From Xylanibacter brevis ATCC 19188 (lineage in GTDB: Bacteria; Bacteroidota; Bacteroidia; Bacteroidales; Bacteroidaceae): a stretch of DNA of 64,000 bases. The notes under the pieces are model-generated. The model ran no database searches and was not told the origin of the DNA. It worked only from the letters and a program-made list of their open reading frames with translations. Position 1 is the first letter of the stretch, and each line of letters opens with the position of its first letter. Shown piece after piece: positions 25,023 to 33,806 of this stretch. Location of the stretch: contig NZ_JHXM01000018.1 of assembly GCF_000621725.1 (NCBI RefSeq), forward strand, positions 1 through 64,000, given 5' to 3'. Made by a program: the position numbers and the translations under genes.

Positions 25023-28000
25023 ATGATAAGGATATACGATTATACGAAACAAGTGATCAAGAAGTTGGCTGTCGCCCTGACCATGCTGGTATTTGGTGGT
25101 ACTGGCATGTGGGCACAAGACTATTCTGGTGTATATTATATTGCCAATGGCAATGGTTACAATGCAGACACTCCTGCCAATAATTTCTATCTGGTACCAG
25201 CCACAAACGCGGACTACACTACGGGACAGCCACATCTGACAACAGCAAAGACTAGACAGGTGGAAAACAGTTGCTGGATGGTGGAGAAAGTAGGCGACTA
25301 CTACCATATCATCCATATCCCCGACGGCAAGTATCTGACGGCCAACCCCGCCTACGAAAGCTCTACGGAAAATTCCGTAGGTCGTTTGAGGGTACACCTC
25401 GAAACAGTCACGACACCCGGCAATAATCATCTGTTTGAAATCAAAACCAACGGCAGTTCCACCGGCCCCTTTAACATCAGACATAAGGATATGAATGATG
25501 TCGTCAACAAGAAGACAACGACCTATCTCGATCCTGCTGGTGGTAATCAGGCAGGAACTGACCTCACTAATTATCGAACGATTGTCACCCCTTCTGGAAC
25601 CGTCAACATTGGTGGTGGCGTCGGTTATTGGACTGACGAGGATGCTGCCAGATGGTATTTTGAATCGGCCATAACGATTACAGCGCCTACCATCACGAAC
25701 AATTTCGATGGTACCTTCACCATTACAGCCGCTGCTGGTGCCGCTATCTATTACACCACCGATGGCAGCACGCCGACCATGTCGTCCTATACAGGCACTG
25801 GTACTACCACGGTCAACGTCAGTCAGACGGAGAACATGCGTGTCATCAAGGCCATAGCCAAGCTGGCCAGCGATCCTTACTCTACGCCAGCCCGCACTTA
25901 TGAACTGCCTGTCTGCGAAAAGCCGATCATATCGATTCATAGCAGTAAGATTATGGTGACGTGTGGTACAGAGGGTGCTGTCATTCATTATACCACGAAC
26001 GACACACCTGCCACGTCGGCATCGCCGGTTTACAGCGCTCCCGTCGTCTGGAGCAGTTCCACGGTCTTCAGGACTGTTGCCACCAAACCAGGCTATGTCA
26101 TCTCTGCTGAGGCTGTTCTTCTGCCTCCCACGGAGGTGTCTTCTTCCAGCGATATTACGGATATGACGGGCAATTATATCCTGGCAGACAATTTCACATC
26201 GACGGCCCCCATCGGCACCTCCGACCATCCTTTCAGTGGAACGATTGATGGCAACATGGTGGTGGTGTCGGGACTTGACCATCCTTTCATCGCCTATGCC
26301 AATAATGCCATGATCAAGAATGTCATCCTCGACAATGTCAGCATCAGTGGTGGCACGAATGTGGGCGCCATCTGTGCTGAGGCTACCGGCACCACGCGCA
26401 TCTTCAACTGTGGCGTGCTGGCCACGGGCAGCACGGTGGAGACCGATAAGGATGGCTATAACAGACTGACCAACTGCAGCAGTACCGTCAGTGGCAGCAA
26501 CTACGTGGGCGGACTTGTAGGTCTGCTCGACGGCAGTGCGCGTGTCATCAACTGTTTCAGTTATGCCCATGTGTCGGGAGGCAGTTATGTGGGTGGTATC
26601 GTGGGCTACAACAGCGTGGCAACGACATCGGCCAACCTCAAGACCATGGTGATGAACTGCATGTTCTATGGCGAGGTGAGCGGTTCGTCGGCGGCACCGA
26701 TCTACAACGGTAAGGTAATCACCAACCGCAGTGATCAGTCGGGCGTCAGTAACTTCAACTACTTCTGGGCTGGTGCCTCTTATGTTCAGAACCGCCATAT
26801 TGATGTCTATAACTGCGCCCTCTCGGCAGAGACCCGCTTCCTGCAGCGCTTCGAGTTCTTCCGTCCGCTGCTGAACAGCAACCGTGCGCTGGCAGCATGG
26901 TGGGCCACGGGCAGCAGCGAGAATGTGGATGATATGATGAAGTGGGTGCTGGAACCTTCGCAGATAGGTAGTACGACGCCATATCCTATTCTTAAAACAC
27001 CAGGCAAGTATTCTTCAGTGGTTAATATCGACGCAGACCATGCCGAGGCCTTTGCCAGCGATGCTGCTACCAGGAAGACACAGTATAACCAGGGACGTAA
27101 GTTCGGCACGCTGATCATCTACATCCAGAACGCATCGAGCGGTGCGCCTGCCGGTGCCAATATCGAGGTGCCCTCGGTCACACCCAATATCACCGACAAA
27201 GACCCAGCGCACTTCAATTTCAACTACTACAAGGTGCAGTTGCCCTATTACAACGATGTGGGCTCGAAGAACTATACCAACAATAAAGTTGTGACGGGCT
27301 GGAAAATCGTTGCCATCAGTGGTGGCACACATAGCTTCTCTACCGGTTCCGACGCAACGGCAATAGTCGATGCGAATGGCGACATCACGCTGACGACACC
27401 TTATAACTTTGCTGATCGCAAGAGCACCGACAAGGACTTGTATAGTGTAGGTGAGCGTGTGTTTAGTCAGGGCGCTTACTTCGATGTGCCCGAGGGCGTG
27501 ACCTCCATCACCATCGAACCCTATTGGGGCAAGTGTGTGTATGTGGCTGACGAATATCCCGACGTGGTTTACAACCAGGCCATGAACAATGGCACACCGG
27601 CCTACGTGACCACCGTTGGCGACGGAGCACGTTACTCCAATGCGGTGGCCTACAACATCAATGGCAGCAGTCAGAACGTCTATACAACGATGCAAGCAGC
27701 TGTCACAGCACTGGCACCATCTGGCTCTGTTTACGATAATGCCATCGTGCTGGTGGGCAATGTGCATAGTCTGAAGCTTTCAAGCGAGGCCAAAACGCTG
27801 CCCTATACCATCATGTCTATCGACCTGGATAAAGACAATGAGCCCGACTATTCCTATATCCTTCGCTTCGACTCTCGTAAAAGAGTGCATCCCGTCAGAA
27901 TAGACTTCCTGAATGTCATTGGTCTGGGTATGGCTCAGAAATCCTTTGGCGGTACGGGTACCTATAATCTGGGTATCATGCAGCCCTACGGATGGTTTGA

Positions 28001-31000
28001 ATGCACCAACACGGGTCTTTTCCGTGTGACGCAGTTGGAGTACGACTACCTGAACATCAATGTCGCTAACTCCGGCAGAGCCGAGAGCCCGATGATTCTG
28101 CAAGGTGGCGTGATAGAGCAGTGGGTGACTGTCGGCGGTGCTGAGGTCTATCACCATGAGGCCGAGTCGGTGACCTACTACCACGTGGGTGGCAATGTGT
28201 GGTTCAAGGAGTTCCACATCGGCGTGCACCAGGATAAGACGCAGGAAAACTTTGTCAGTCCGCATCCGCCCATCTCGGTTACAGGTGGTGATTATGACAT
28301 CTTCTACCTGACGGGCTACTATAACAGTCCTGCCAACAAATATGCCGATAATGCCGAGTGCTATATCAATGGCGGCCGTTTCGACAAGGTGGCCGGTACA
28401 GGCATGCAGGGCATTGGCGCAGCTGGTGGTGCCGACGATACGGGCAACATCGTGTGGCAGATAGATAATGCCGATATCAACGAGTTCTATGGCGGTGGTA
28501 TCAATGCAGCCCATATTGCCGAGGGCAACATCGTGACAGTCATCACCAACAGTCGTGTGGATCAGTTCTGTGGCGGTCCGAAGTTTGGCGATATGAACAG
28601 TAATAAGAAGGTGGCTACCAATGCCTCCAACTGCATCTTCCGCACCTTCTTCGGCGCTGGCTATGGCGGCAACTCTTATAACCGCCGCTATCCTCAGAAC
28701 CAGAACAAGGTGTCCAACATCGACTGGAATGCCTGGGTTTCTGGTAATAATGGCATACAATACAGATATAACGCCTCTGGCGTGGAGTCGCGCATCGACT
28801 ATCAGTTTATCCCCATGTCTGACAACGCTAACAACGTGGCCCGTCTGTTTGTTGACTATGTCAGCTTCTCGCTGGCTACCACGCGCGACGTCACCTCAAA
28901 GCTGACAGATTGCACCATCACCACCAGTCCGCTGGGCACGCTCGACCTCTTCAGTCAGTGTGTGGGCAACTTCTATGGCGGTGGTAACCTCGGCATGGTG
29001 GCAGGCCCTGTCAAGTCCACGCTCACCAACTGTGTGGTGGAGGGCAACGTGTTTGGCGCAGGCTACTCGGCCAGTCTGCCACCAGTGGCAGTGATGGACG
29101 ACCACTTCCAGACGGAGCCTTACTACGACGTGAACCTGGGAGCCTATCTGGAGGCTGTGCTGCCTTCTACGGTGACCTACACCTGGCAACACCGTGATGT
29201 GGTCAACTCTGCAGCGACGGCTATTGACAGAACCAACCACATCCTCTATACGCCTGTGGATCTGACCAACCTTGGTGTCGTCACGGGTGATGTGACGCTG
29301 ACCGTAGATGGTCACACCACAGTCACTGGCGGCAAGGTGATGAGTGTCACGAAGAGTGTCTTTGGCGGTGGCGAGGAGGCCAGCGTCATTGGCGACACCT
29401 ACGTCACGGTGAGCGGTGGCGCCATCGGTGTTCAAGGCCTGGGAGCCGCTGTCTATGGCAACGTCTATGGTGGCGGTAAAGGAAAGGTGGACGATAAGAT
29501 GGCCGGACTGGTGAAGGGCAATACGCACATCCTCATCAACGGTTCGCCCAGGATCTATCACAACGTCTATGGTGGTGGTGCCATCGGTTCGGTGGGCGAC
29601 TTTACCTACAGTGGTGAGACCGGATTGCCGGCATCGCTGCGTACCAGCAATACGGGTGCATGCCATGTGACGATCCTGGGCGGTCAGATTGGTACCACGG
29701 GTATGAACAATGGTATGGTGTCTGGCGCTTCGCGTGGTGATGTGTCTGTACCCGGCGACGACGGCGTGGATCCCTACGACCAGATGGCGTGGGTCTATGA
29801 GACGCATGTCACCATCGGTACCTCTGGTTCTGCTACCGGACCTGTCATTACGGGCTCGGTCTATGGCAGTGGTGAGAATGGTCACACGTTTGCCGATACC
29901 GACATGAAGATATACAGTGGACTGATAGGCGTCCTGGACCGTAATGTCAATGGTGGTCCGCGCTATCCCCACCGTGGTAATGTCTATGGTGGCGGCTGCG
30001 GCACCGATACGTATGTCAAAGGCGGAAAATACTACTATAACCCCATGTCGGGTCAGGTGTGGGGCAACACTCACGTGCAGATCTTTGGCGGCCATGTGGC
30101 TCACAATGTCTATGGCGGTGGCGCCATGGGTACGGTGGGTAAGTATGCCTTTGTCGATGAGGCTTATAACACGGCCCATCCCGCTGCTACACTGCCGCTG
30201 GGCAAACCCTACGAATGCTTGTCGGGCGGCCTTTGTCAGGTGACGATTAGTGGTGGCTTGATTGGGGCCACGGGGGCCACCATGACAGCCGAAGGCGGTC
30301 CTGATGACTTTGGGCATGTGTTTGGTGCTGGACGAGGCGAAATGCACGATCCTGCTTTATACCCGAACCTAGAGGTGGCATGCTATTTCAATACGACACA
30401 ACTCACCATCAGTGATCAGGCCTTGGTAACGGGTTCTATCTATGGTGGTAGTGAGAGTGGTCATGTGTTGGGAAATACCAATGTGATTATCGCAGGCGGA
30501 CAGATTGGTTGTGGAGTGGGCACCGATAGGGCTTATTCAGATTGGGATGCTGAGACATTGGCACCCACAGACCACTGGCCTTTCGAGCATAATGGCCGTC
30601 CTCACGACCAATATGCTGATGCAAGTGGTAACTATCCAGAGATGCCTGCCGACGAGGATGGACCCTCGGCTCGTGGCGGCTATCCCAGTGCCACCGATGG
30701 CCATACGTTCTATGGTAACGTGTTTGCCGGTGGTTCTGGCTACTATCCTTATGCACCAGGCAAATGGCTCCGCTCTGCCGGTCGTGTGGAAGGAAATGCG
30801 AGTGTGACCATCAGTGGCGGTCATGTACTGAACAACGTTTATGGCGGTTGTGAGATGGCCGACATTCTTGGCTCTGCCACGGTTCTAATGACGGATGGTA
30901 CTGTAGGTGTACCACGCAGTGCTGCCGATATTGTTGCCAATCCTGCTGTAGGCCATATCTATGGTGGAGGCATGGGCGACAAACGTATCTTCTTTAATAC

Positions 31001-33011
31001 CAGTACCAATGTAGCCTCGACGTCTGTCAACGTACTCGGTGGCAAGGTCTATGGCTCAGTCTATGGTGGTGGTGAGGATGGTCACGTGTTGAACAATGCA
31101 GTGACAACGATTCGCCAAGCAGATAATGATATTGCTACAGTGATAGGTACGGTAGGTACTACGGGCTATGATGGTAATATATTTGGTGGTGGACAGGGCT
31201 CTTCTATGGCTTTGACTTCCGGTGTTGTTGGAGGTAATGCGATTTTGAATGTTCAGGATGGTACGATACTTGGCTCTGTCTATGGTGGTGGTCGTATTGC
31301 TTCTGTCGGAACCTATTTCGCTATGGCAACAATCATTGATCCTTCATCTGGCGAGGAAGTGGATAATCCTGACTATGGAAAGATGCAGAGCGGCGATGAC
31401 CATGGCGTGATTACCGTCAATCTCACGGGAGGCACTATCGAACAAAATGTCTATGGTGGCTGTATGGGAACAACTGAAAACGATAGTCTGGGTGTTTCAA
31501 AGAATGTCACAGTGAAACTGAATGAGAATGTGGCAGACGATGCTCGCGGTTGCGCTGTGAAGGGCTTTATCTTTGGTTGTAATAATGTGAATAGCTCTCC
31601 TCAGGGCGATGTCTTGGTGCATGTCTATAAGACTCAACGTGCAGGACAGACACGTATCACCAATCCTGCGGAAGGTCCGCAGACGGCTAAAGTACCAGGT
31701 ACCAAGAGTGCCGATGGCAATTTTGTGCTGGAGTCATTCGATGTTAAAGCTGTCTATGGTGGTGGTAACATGGCAGCTTATATGCCATTGGATTTAGCTA
31801 ATGGTTCTACCCATGTGATCATTGATGGTTGCGACCGCACCAGTATTGGACAGGTCTATGGCGGTGGCAATGCAGCCTCAACACCTGCTACGAATGTGGA
31901 AGTCAATGGAACTTTCGAGATTGGCGAACTGTTTGGAGGCGGTAACGGAAAGGATAGTATCGTCGTTAACAACATAAAGAAAAAGAACCCAGGCGCTAAT
32001 GTCGGTTTCCTGGACTACTCCGATGTTGAGAATGATGAACGATGGGATACAAAGGAGGAAAGAGCAACAAATGCCGATTTCATTGCCCGCTACTCCTATG
32101 GCAGTGGTGAGGCTGCTGTTAATGTCAAAGGTGGCACTATTCATCGTGTCTTTGGTGGATCCAATACGAAGGGTAATGTGCGTAAAACAGCTCTGACAAT
32201 TCTTGAAGAGGTTGACAATAATGGCATACCTCTCTGTGCTTTCCATGTCGATGAGGCTTATGGTGGCGGTAAGAGTGCACCGATGGATGCAGAGGCTAAA
32301 CTGATTATGGCATGTATCCCTGGTCTGACCGAAGTCTATGGCGGTGCTCAGGCAGCTGATGTCTTCGACGATGTGACGTTGACGATTACCAACGGTAACT
32401 TCAATCGCGTGTTTGGCGGTAACAATATCAGTGGAACCATCCGTGGTAAGATTACTATTAACATTGAGGAAACTGGCTGTAGGCCTATTGTCATTGGCGA
32501 ACTGTATGGTGGTGGCAACGAGGCAGGCTATTCTGTTTATGGCTATAACGAGGACGGATCTCTGATTGAAACTGCTTCTTCGCCTTTGTATGGCGACCCT
32601 GAAGTTAATGTCAAGTCGTTTACCAACATAGGCACCATTTATGGTGGCGGCTATGGTACCAATGCTGTGATGATTGCTAATCCCACCGTCAATGTCAATG
32701 TGGTGCTGGGTGACTATGCTGTTGATGGCCGGATAGGTACGATTGGTGATGTCTTTGGTGGTGGTAATGCTGCTAAGGTGATTGGCAATACGCAGGTAAA
32801 TATTGGTACGGCTACGGGCGAAGATATCAACATGATATCACTTCCAATCCTCGATGCTGATGGCAATCCTGTCTTGGATGCAAACAATAAGCCTACTTAT
32901 ACTAAGAAAAGAGTTTTGGGCGCTAATATCACAGGTAATGTCTATGGTGGTGGTAACAATGCCGAGGTAACAGGCTCTGCTAATGTAACCATCGGTAAAC
33001 AAGTCCCATAA
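25023..33011 (+). CDS. Second giant secreted repeat protein (2662 aa), YGGG repeats, no sorting tail
   Basis: The gene begins 4 bp after the first giant gene. A long N-terminus with signal segment (KLAVALTMLVFGGTGMWAQ) is followed by a beta-trefoil/ricin-like region (about 33-210; GVYYIANGNGYN, CWMVEKVGDYYHIIHIPDGK). Two chitobiase C-terminal-like domains follow (about 213-290 and 295-365; IYYTTDGSTPT, IHYTTNDTPAT), then GLUG motifs (about 465-530; NYVGGLVGLLDG, SYVGGIVGYN). From about 1150 to the end are YGGG repeats like those of its neighbour. It ends abruptly after NVYGGGNNAEVTGSANVTIG plus KQVP, with no T9SS domain, and its last 32 bp overlap the convergent VanZ-like gene. It may be secreted with, or bound to, its partner; this is not proven. 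Confidence 0.85.
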   Translation: MIRIYDYTKQVIKKLAVALTMLVFGGTGMWAQDYSGVYYIANGNGYNADTPANNFYLVPATNADYTTGQPHLTTAKTRQVENSCWMVEKVGDYYHIIHIPDGKYLTANPAYESSTENSVGRLRVHLETVTTPGNNHLFEIKTNGSSTGPFNIRHKDMNDVVNKKTTTYLDPAGGNQAGTDLTNYRTIVTPSGTVNIGGGVGYWTDEDAARWYFESAITITAPTITNNFDGTFTITAAAGAAIYYTTDGSTPTMSSYTGTGTTTVNVSQTENMRVIKAIAKLASDPYSTPARTYELPVCEKPIISIHSSKIMVTCGTEGAVIHYTTNDTPATSASPVYSAPVVWSSSTVFRTVATKPGYVISAEAVLLPPTEVSSSSDITDMTGNYILADNFTSTAPIGTSDHPFSGTIDGNMVVVSGLDHPFIAYANNAMIKNVILDNVSISGGTNVGAICAEATGTTRIFNCGVLATGSTVETDKDGYNRLTNCSSTVSGSNYVGGLVGLLDGSARVINCFSYAHVSGGSYVGGIVGYNSVATTSANLKTMVMNCMFYGEVSGSSAAPIYNGKVITNRSDQSGVSNFNYFWAGASYVQNRHIDVYNCALSAETRFLQRFEFFRPLLNSNRALAAWWATGSSENVDDMMKWVLEPSQIGSTTPYPILKTPGKYSSVVNIDADHAEAFASDAATRKTQYNQGRKFGTLIIYIQNASSGAPAGANIEVPSVTPNITDKDPAHFNFNYYKVQLPYYNDVGSKNYTNNKVVTGWKIVAISGGTHSFSTGSDATAIVDANGDITLTTPYNFADRKSTDKDLYSVGERVFSQGAYFDVPEGVTSITIEPYWGKCVYVADEYPDVVYNQAMNNGTPAYVTTVGDGARYSNAVAYNINGSSQNVYTTMQAAVTALAPSGSVYDNAIVLVGNVHSLKLSSEAKTLPYTIMSIDLDKDNEPDYSYILRFDSRKRVHPVRIDFLNVIGLGMAQKSFGGTGTYNLGIMQPYGWFECTNTGLFRVTQLEYDYLNINVANSGRAESPMILQGGVIEQWVTVGGAEVYHHEAESVTYYHVGGNVWFKEFHIGVHQDKTQENFVSPHPPISVTGGDYDIFYLTGYYNSPANKYADNAECYINGGRFDKVAGTGMQGIGAAGGADDTGNIVWQIDNADINEFYGGGINAAHIAEGNIVTVITNSRVDQFCGGPKFGDMNSNKKVATNASNCIFRTFFGAGYGGNSYNRRYPQNQNKVSNIDWNAWVSGNNGIQYRYNASGVESRIDYQFIPMSDNANNVARLFVDYVSFSLATTRDVTSKLTDCTITTSPLGTLDLFSQCVGNFYGGGNLGMVAGPVKSTLTNCVVEGNVFGAGYSASLPPVAVMDDHFQTEPYYDVNLGAYLEAVLPSTVTYTWQHRDVVNSAATAIDRTNHILYTPVDLTNLGVVTGDVTLTVDGHTTVTGGKVMSVTKSVFGGGEEASVIGDTYVTVSGGAIGVQGLGAAVYGNVYGGGKGKVDDKMAGLVKGNTHILINGSPRIYHNVYGGGAIGSVGDFTYSGETGLPASLRTSNTGACHVTILGGQIGTTGMNNGMVSGASRGDVSVPGDDGVDPYDQMAWVYETHVTIGTSGSATGPVITGSVYGSGENGHTFADTDMKIYSGLIGVLDRNVNGGPRYPHRGNVYGGGCGTDTYVKGGKYYYNPMSGQVWGNTHVQIFGGHVAHNVYGGGAMGTVGKYAFVDEAYNTAHPAATLPLGKPYECLSGGLCQVTISGGLIGATGATMTAEGGPDDFGHVFGAGRGEMHDPALYPNLEVACYFNTTQLTISDQALVTGSIYGGSESGHVLGNTNVIIAGGQIGCGVGTDRAYSDWDAETLAPTDHWPFEHNGRPHDQYADASGNYPEMPADEDGPSARGGYPSATDGHTFYGNVFAGGSGYYPYAPGKWLRSAGRVEGNASVTISGGHVLNNVYGGCEMADILGSATVLMTDGTVGVPRSAADIVANPAVGHIYGGGMGDKRIFFNTSTNVASTSVNVLGGKVYGSVYGGGEDGHVLNNAVTTIRQADNDIATVIGTVGTTGYDGNIFGGGQGSSMALTSGVVGGNAILNVQDGTILGSVYGGGRIASVGTYFAMATIIDPSSGEEVDNPDYGKMQSGDDHGVITVNLTGGTIEQNVYGGCMGTTENDSLGVSKNVTVKLNENVADDARGCAVKGFIFGCNNVNSSPQGDVLVHVYKTQRAGQTRITNPAEGPQTAKVPGTKSADGNFVLESFDVKAVYGGGNMAAYMPLDLANGSTHVIIDGCDRTSIGQVYGGGNAASTPATNVEVNGTFEIGELFGGGNGKDSIVVNNIKKKNPGANVGFLDYSDVENDERWDTKEERATNADFIARYSYGSGEAAVNVKGGTIHRVFGGSNTKGNVRKTALTILEEVDNNGIPLCAFHVDEAYGGGKSAPMDAEAKLIMACIPGLTEVYGGAQAADVFDDVTLTITNGNFNRVFGGNNISGTIRGKITINIEETGCRPIVIGELYGGGNEAGYSVYGYNEDGSLIETASSPLYGDPEVNVKSFTNIGTIYGGGYGTNAVMIANPTVNVNVVLGDYAVDGRIGTIGDVFGGGNAAKVIGNTQVNIGTATGEDINMISLPILDADGNPVLDANNKPTYTKKRVLGANITGNVYGGGNNAEVTGSANVTIGKQVP

Positions 33012-33357
33012 CAGCACCCATCATTACGCCTATTGCATCGGCAGCCAAGTCGAGCCATTCGCCTGAGCGGTTGGCGGTGCAATAGGCTTGAACCAGCTCA
33101 ATCACTCCTCCCATCACGGTGGGAGCCAGACATGCCCACAAGATCAGCTTGCGGGCATTGATGCTATGATGACTGCGCAAGTATTCCCACCAGATGACTG
33201 CGCATGTGCCGCCATACATCACAAAGTGGGTCCATTTATCCAGGAAGTTGATGCTTGGCAGCTCCATCTCCTCGGGCGGCATAAACCAGATAGAAAGATA
33301 CCATACCAAGGTGATGCAGAGCAGAGACAGTGGGTATTTCTTGATGAGTAATAGCAT
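32980..33357 (-). CDS. VanZ-like family membrane protein
   Basis: From the ATG at 33357 (MLLLIKKYPLSLLCITLVWYL) the protein has 125 residues and about four membrane segments. It carries the VanZ-like pattern DKWTHFVMYG, then GGVIELVQ... with ...GEWLDLAADAIGVMMG. Longer in-frame starts exist (33381 and 33456), but the first is almost on the predicted transcription start and the second lies upstream of it. Family members are small inner-membrane proteins, some linked to teicoplanin resistance; most have no known role. The 3' end overlaps the giant gene's 3' end by 32 bp, tail to tail. Confidence 0.82.
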   Translation of the reverse strand: MLLLIKKYPLSLLCITLVWYLSIWFMPPEEMELPSINFLDKWTHFVMYGGTCAVIWWEYLRSHHSINARKLILWACLAPTVMGGVIELVQAYCTANRSGEWLDLAADAIGVMMGAVMGLVYRWLH

Positions 33358-33389
33358 GTGAAAAAGTCTTTTGATGTGCATGTAGCATG

Positions 33390-33421
33390 CAAAATTACGA
33401 ATTATTCCGTAATCCTGCAAC
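33390..33421 (-). promoter_or_regulatory. Promoter of the VanZ-like gene
   Basis: On the minus strand TAATTTTG (33390-33397) is preceded by GTTG (33418-33421) with 20 bp between. Transcription would begin near 33385, about 28 nt before the chosen start codon. Confidence 0.65.
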
Positions 33422-33448
33422 ATGAGACAATGAGTTTTTCTGTTTGAT

Positions 33449-33697
33449 AGTGCCACGATGACGTACCAGTAGTGCCACTTCAGTGTGCCAATAGTGGCGC
33501 TTCGGTAACTTTCGACTTAAGTCGTGAGATCTTTCGACTTAAGTCGTGAGAACTGTTGACTTAAGTCGTGAGAACTGTTGACTTAAGTCGTGAGAACTGT
33601 TGACTTAAGTCGTGAGATCTGTTGACTTAAGTCGACAGTTGCCAAAGTGGCGCTGTTGAGTTGGAAAAGTGCCACCGTTTGGTGGACAAAGAGCTCG
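33449..33697. repeat. Intergenic 22-bp-period palindrome array, element 2 (GACTTAAGTC type)
   Basis: Six perfect GACTTAAGTC palindromes start at 33514, 33536, 33558, 33580, 33602 and 33624, every 22 bp, joined by 12-bp linkers (GTGAGATCTTTC or GTGAGAACTGTT). Upstream in register are AGTGCCAC (33449), AGTGCCAC (33471) and AGTGGCGC (33493). Downstream are AGTGGCGC (33646, one base off), AGTGCCAC (33668) and a GAGCTC palindrome (33691-33696). In all there are twelve units in one register over 249 bp. The element lies between the terminator of the 3171-residue protein gene and the VanZ-like promoter. No ORF is supported inside it. Confidence 0.93.
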
Positions 33698-33739
33698 TGT
33701 TGGATAGCAATAGCAGAAGTCTTGTTGGGGAAGACAAAA

Positions 33740-33785
33740 AAAAAGTGGAGCACCGTCATCACTTAAGGATGGTGCTCCACTTTTT
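33740..33785 (-). terminator. Strong terminator of the minus-strand surface operon
   Basis: AAAAAGTGGAGCACC (33740-33754) and GGTGCTCCACTTTTT (33771-33785) are perfect 15-bp arms around a 16-base loop, with A/T runs at both ends. It lies 21 bp beyond the stop of the 3171-residue protein gene. Confidence 0.92.
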
Positions 33786-33806
33786 AATTATAGATGGGCG
33801 ATGGCT

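Noticed and set aside
33358..33456. N-terminally extended VanZ-like protein starting at 33456 (or 33381)
   Set aside because: The extension lies in or upstream of the promoter, and the sequence before MLLLIKKYP does not fit a membrane protein start.
33514..33633. CRISPR-like reading of the 22-bp arrays
   Set aside because: The period is too short, the linkers repeat instead of being unique, and cas genes are absent.
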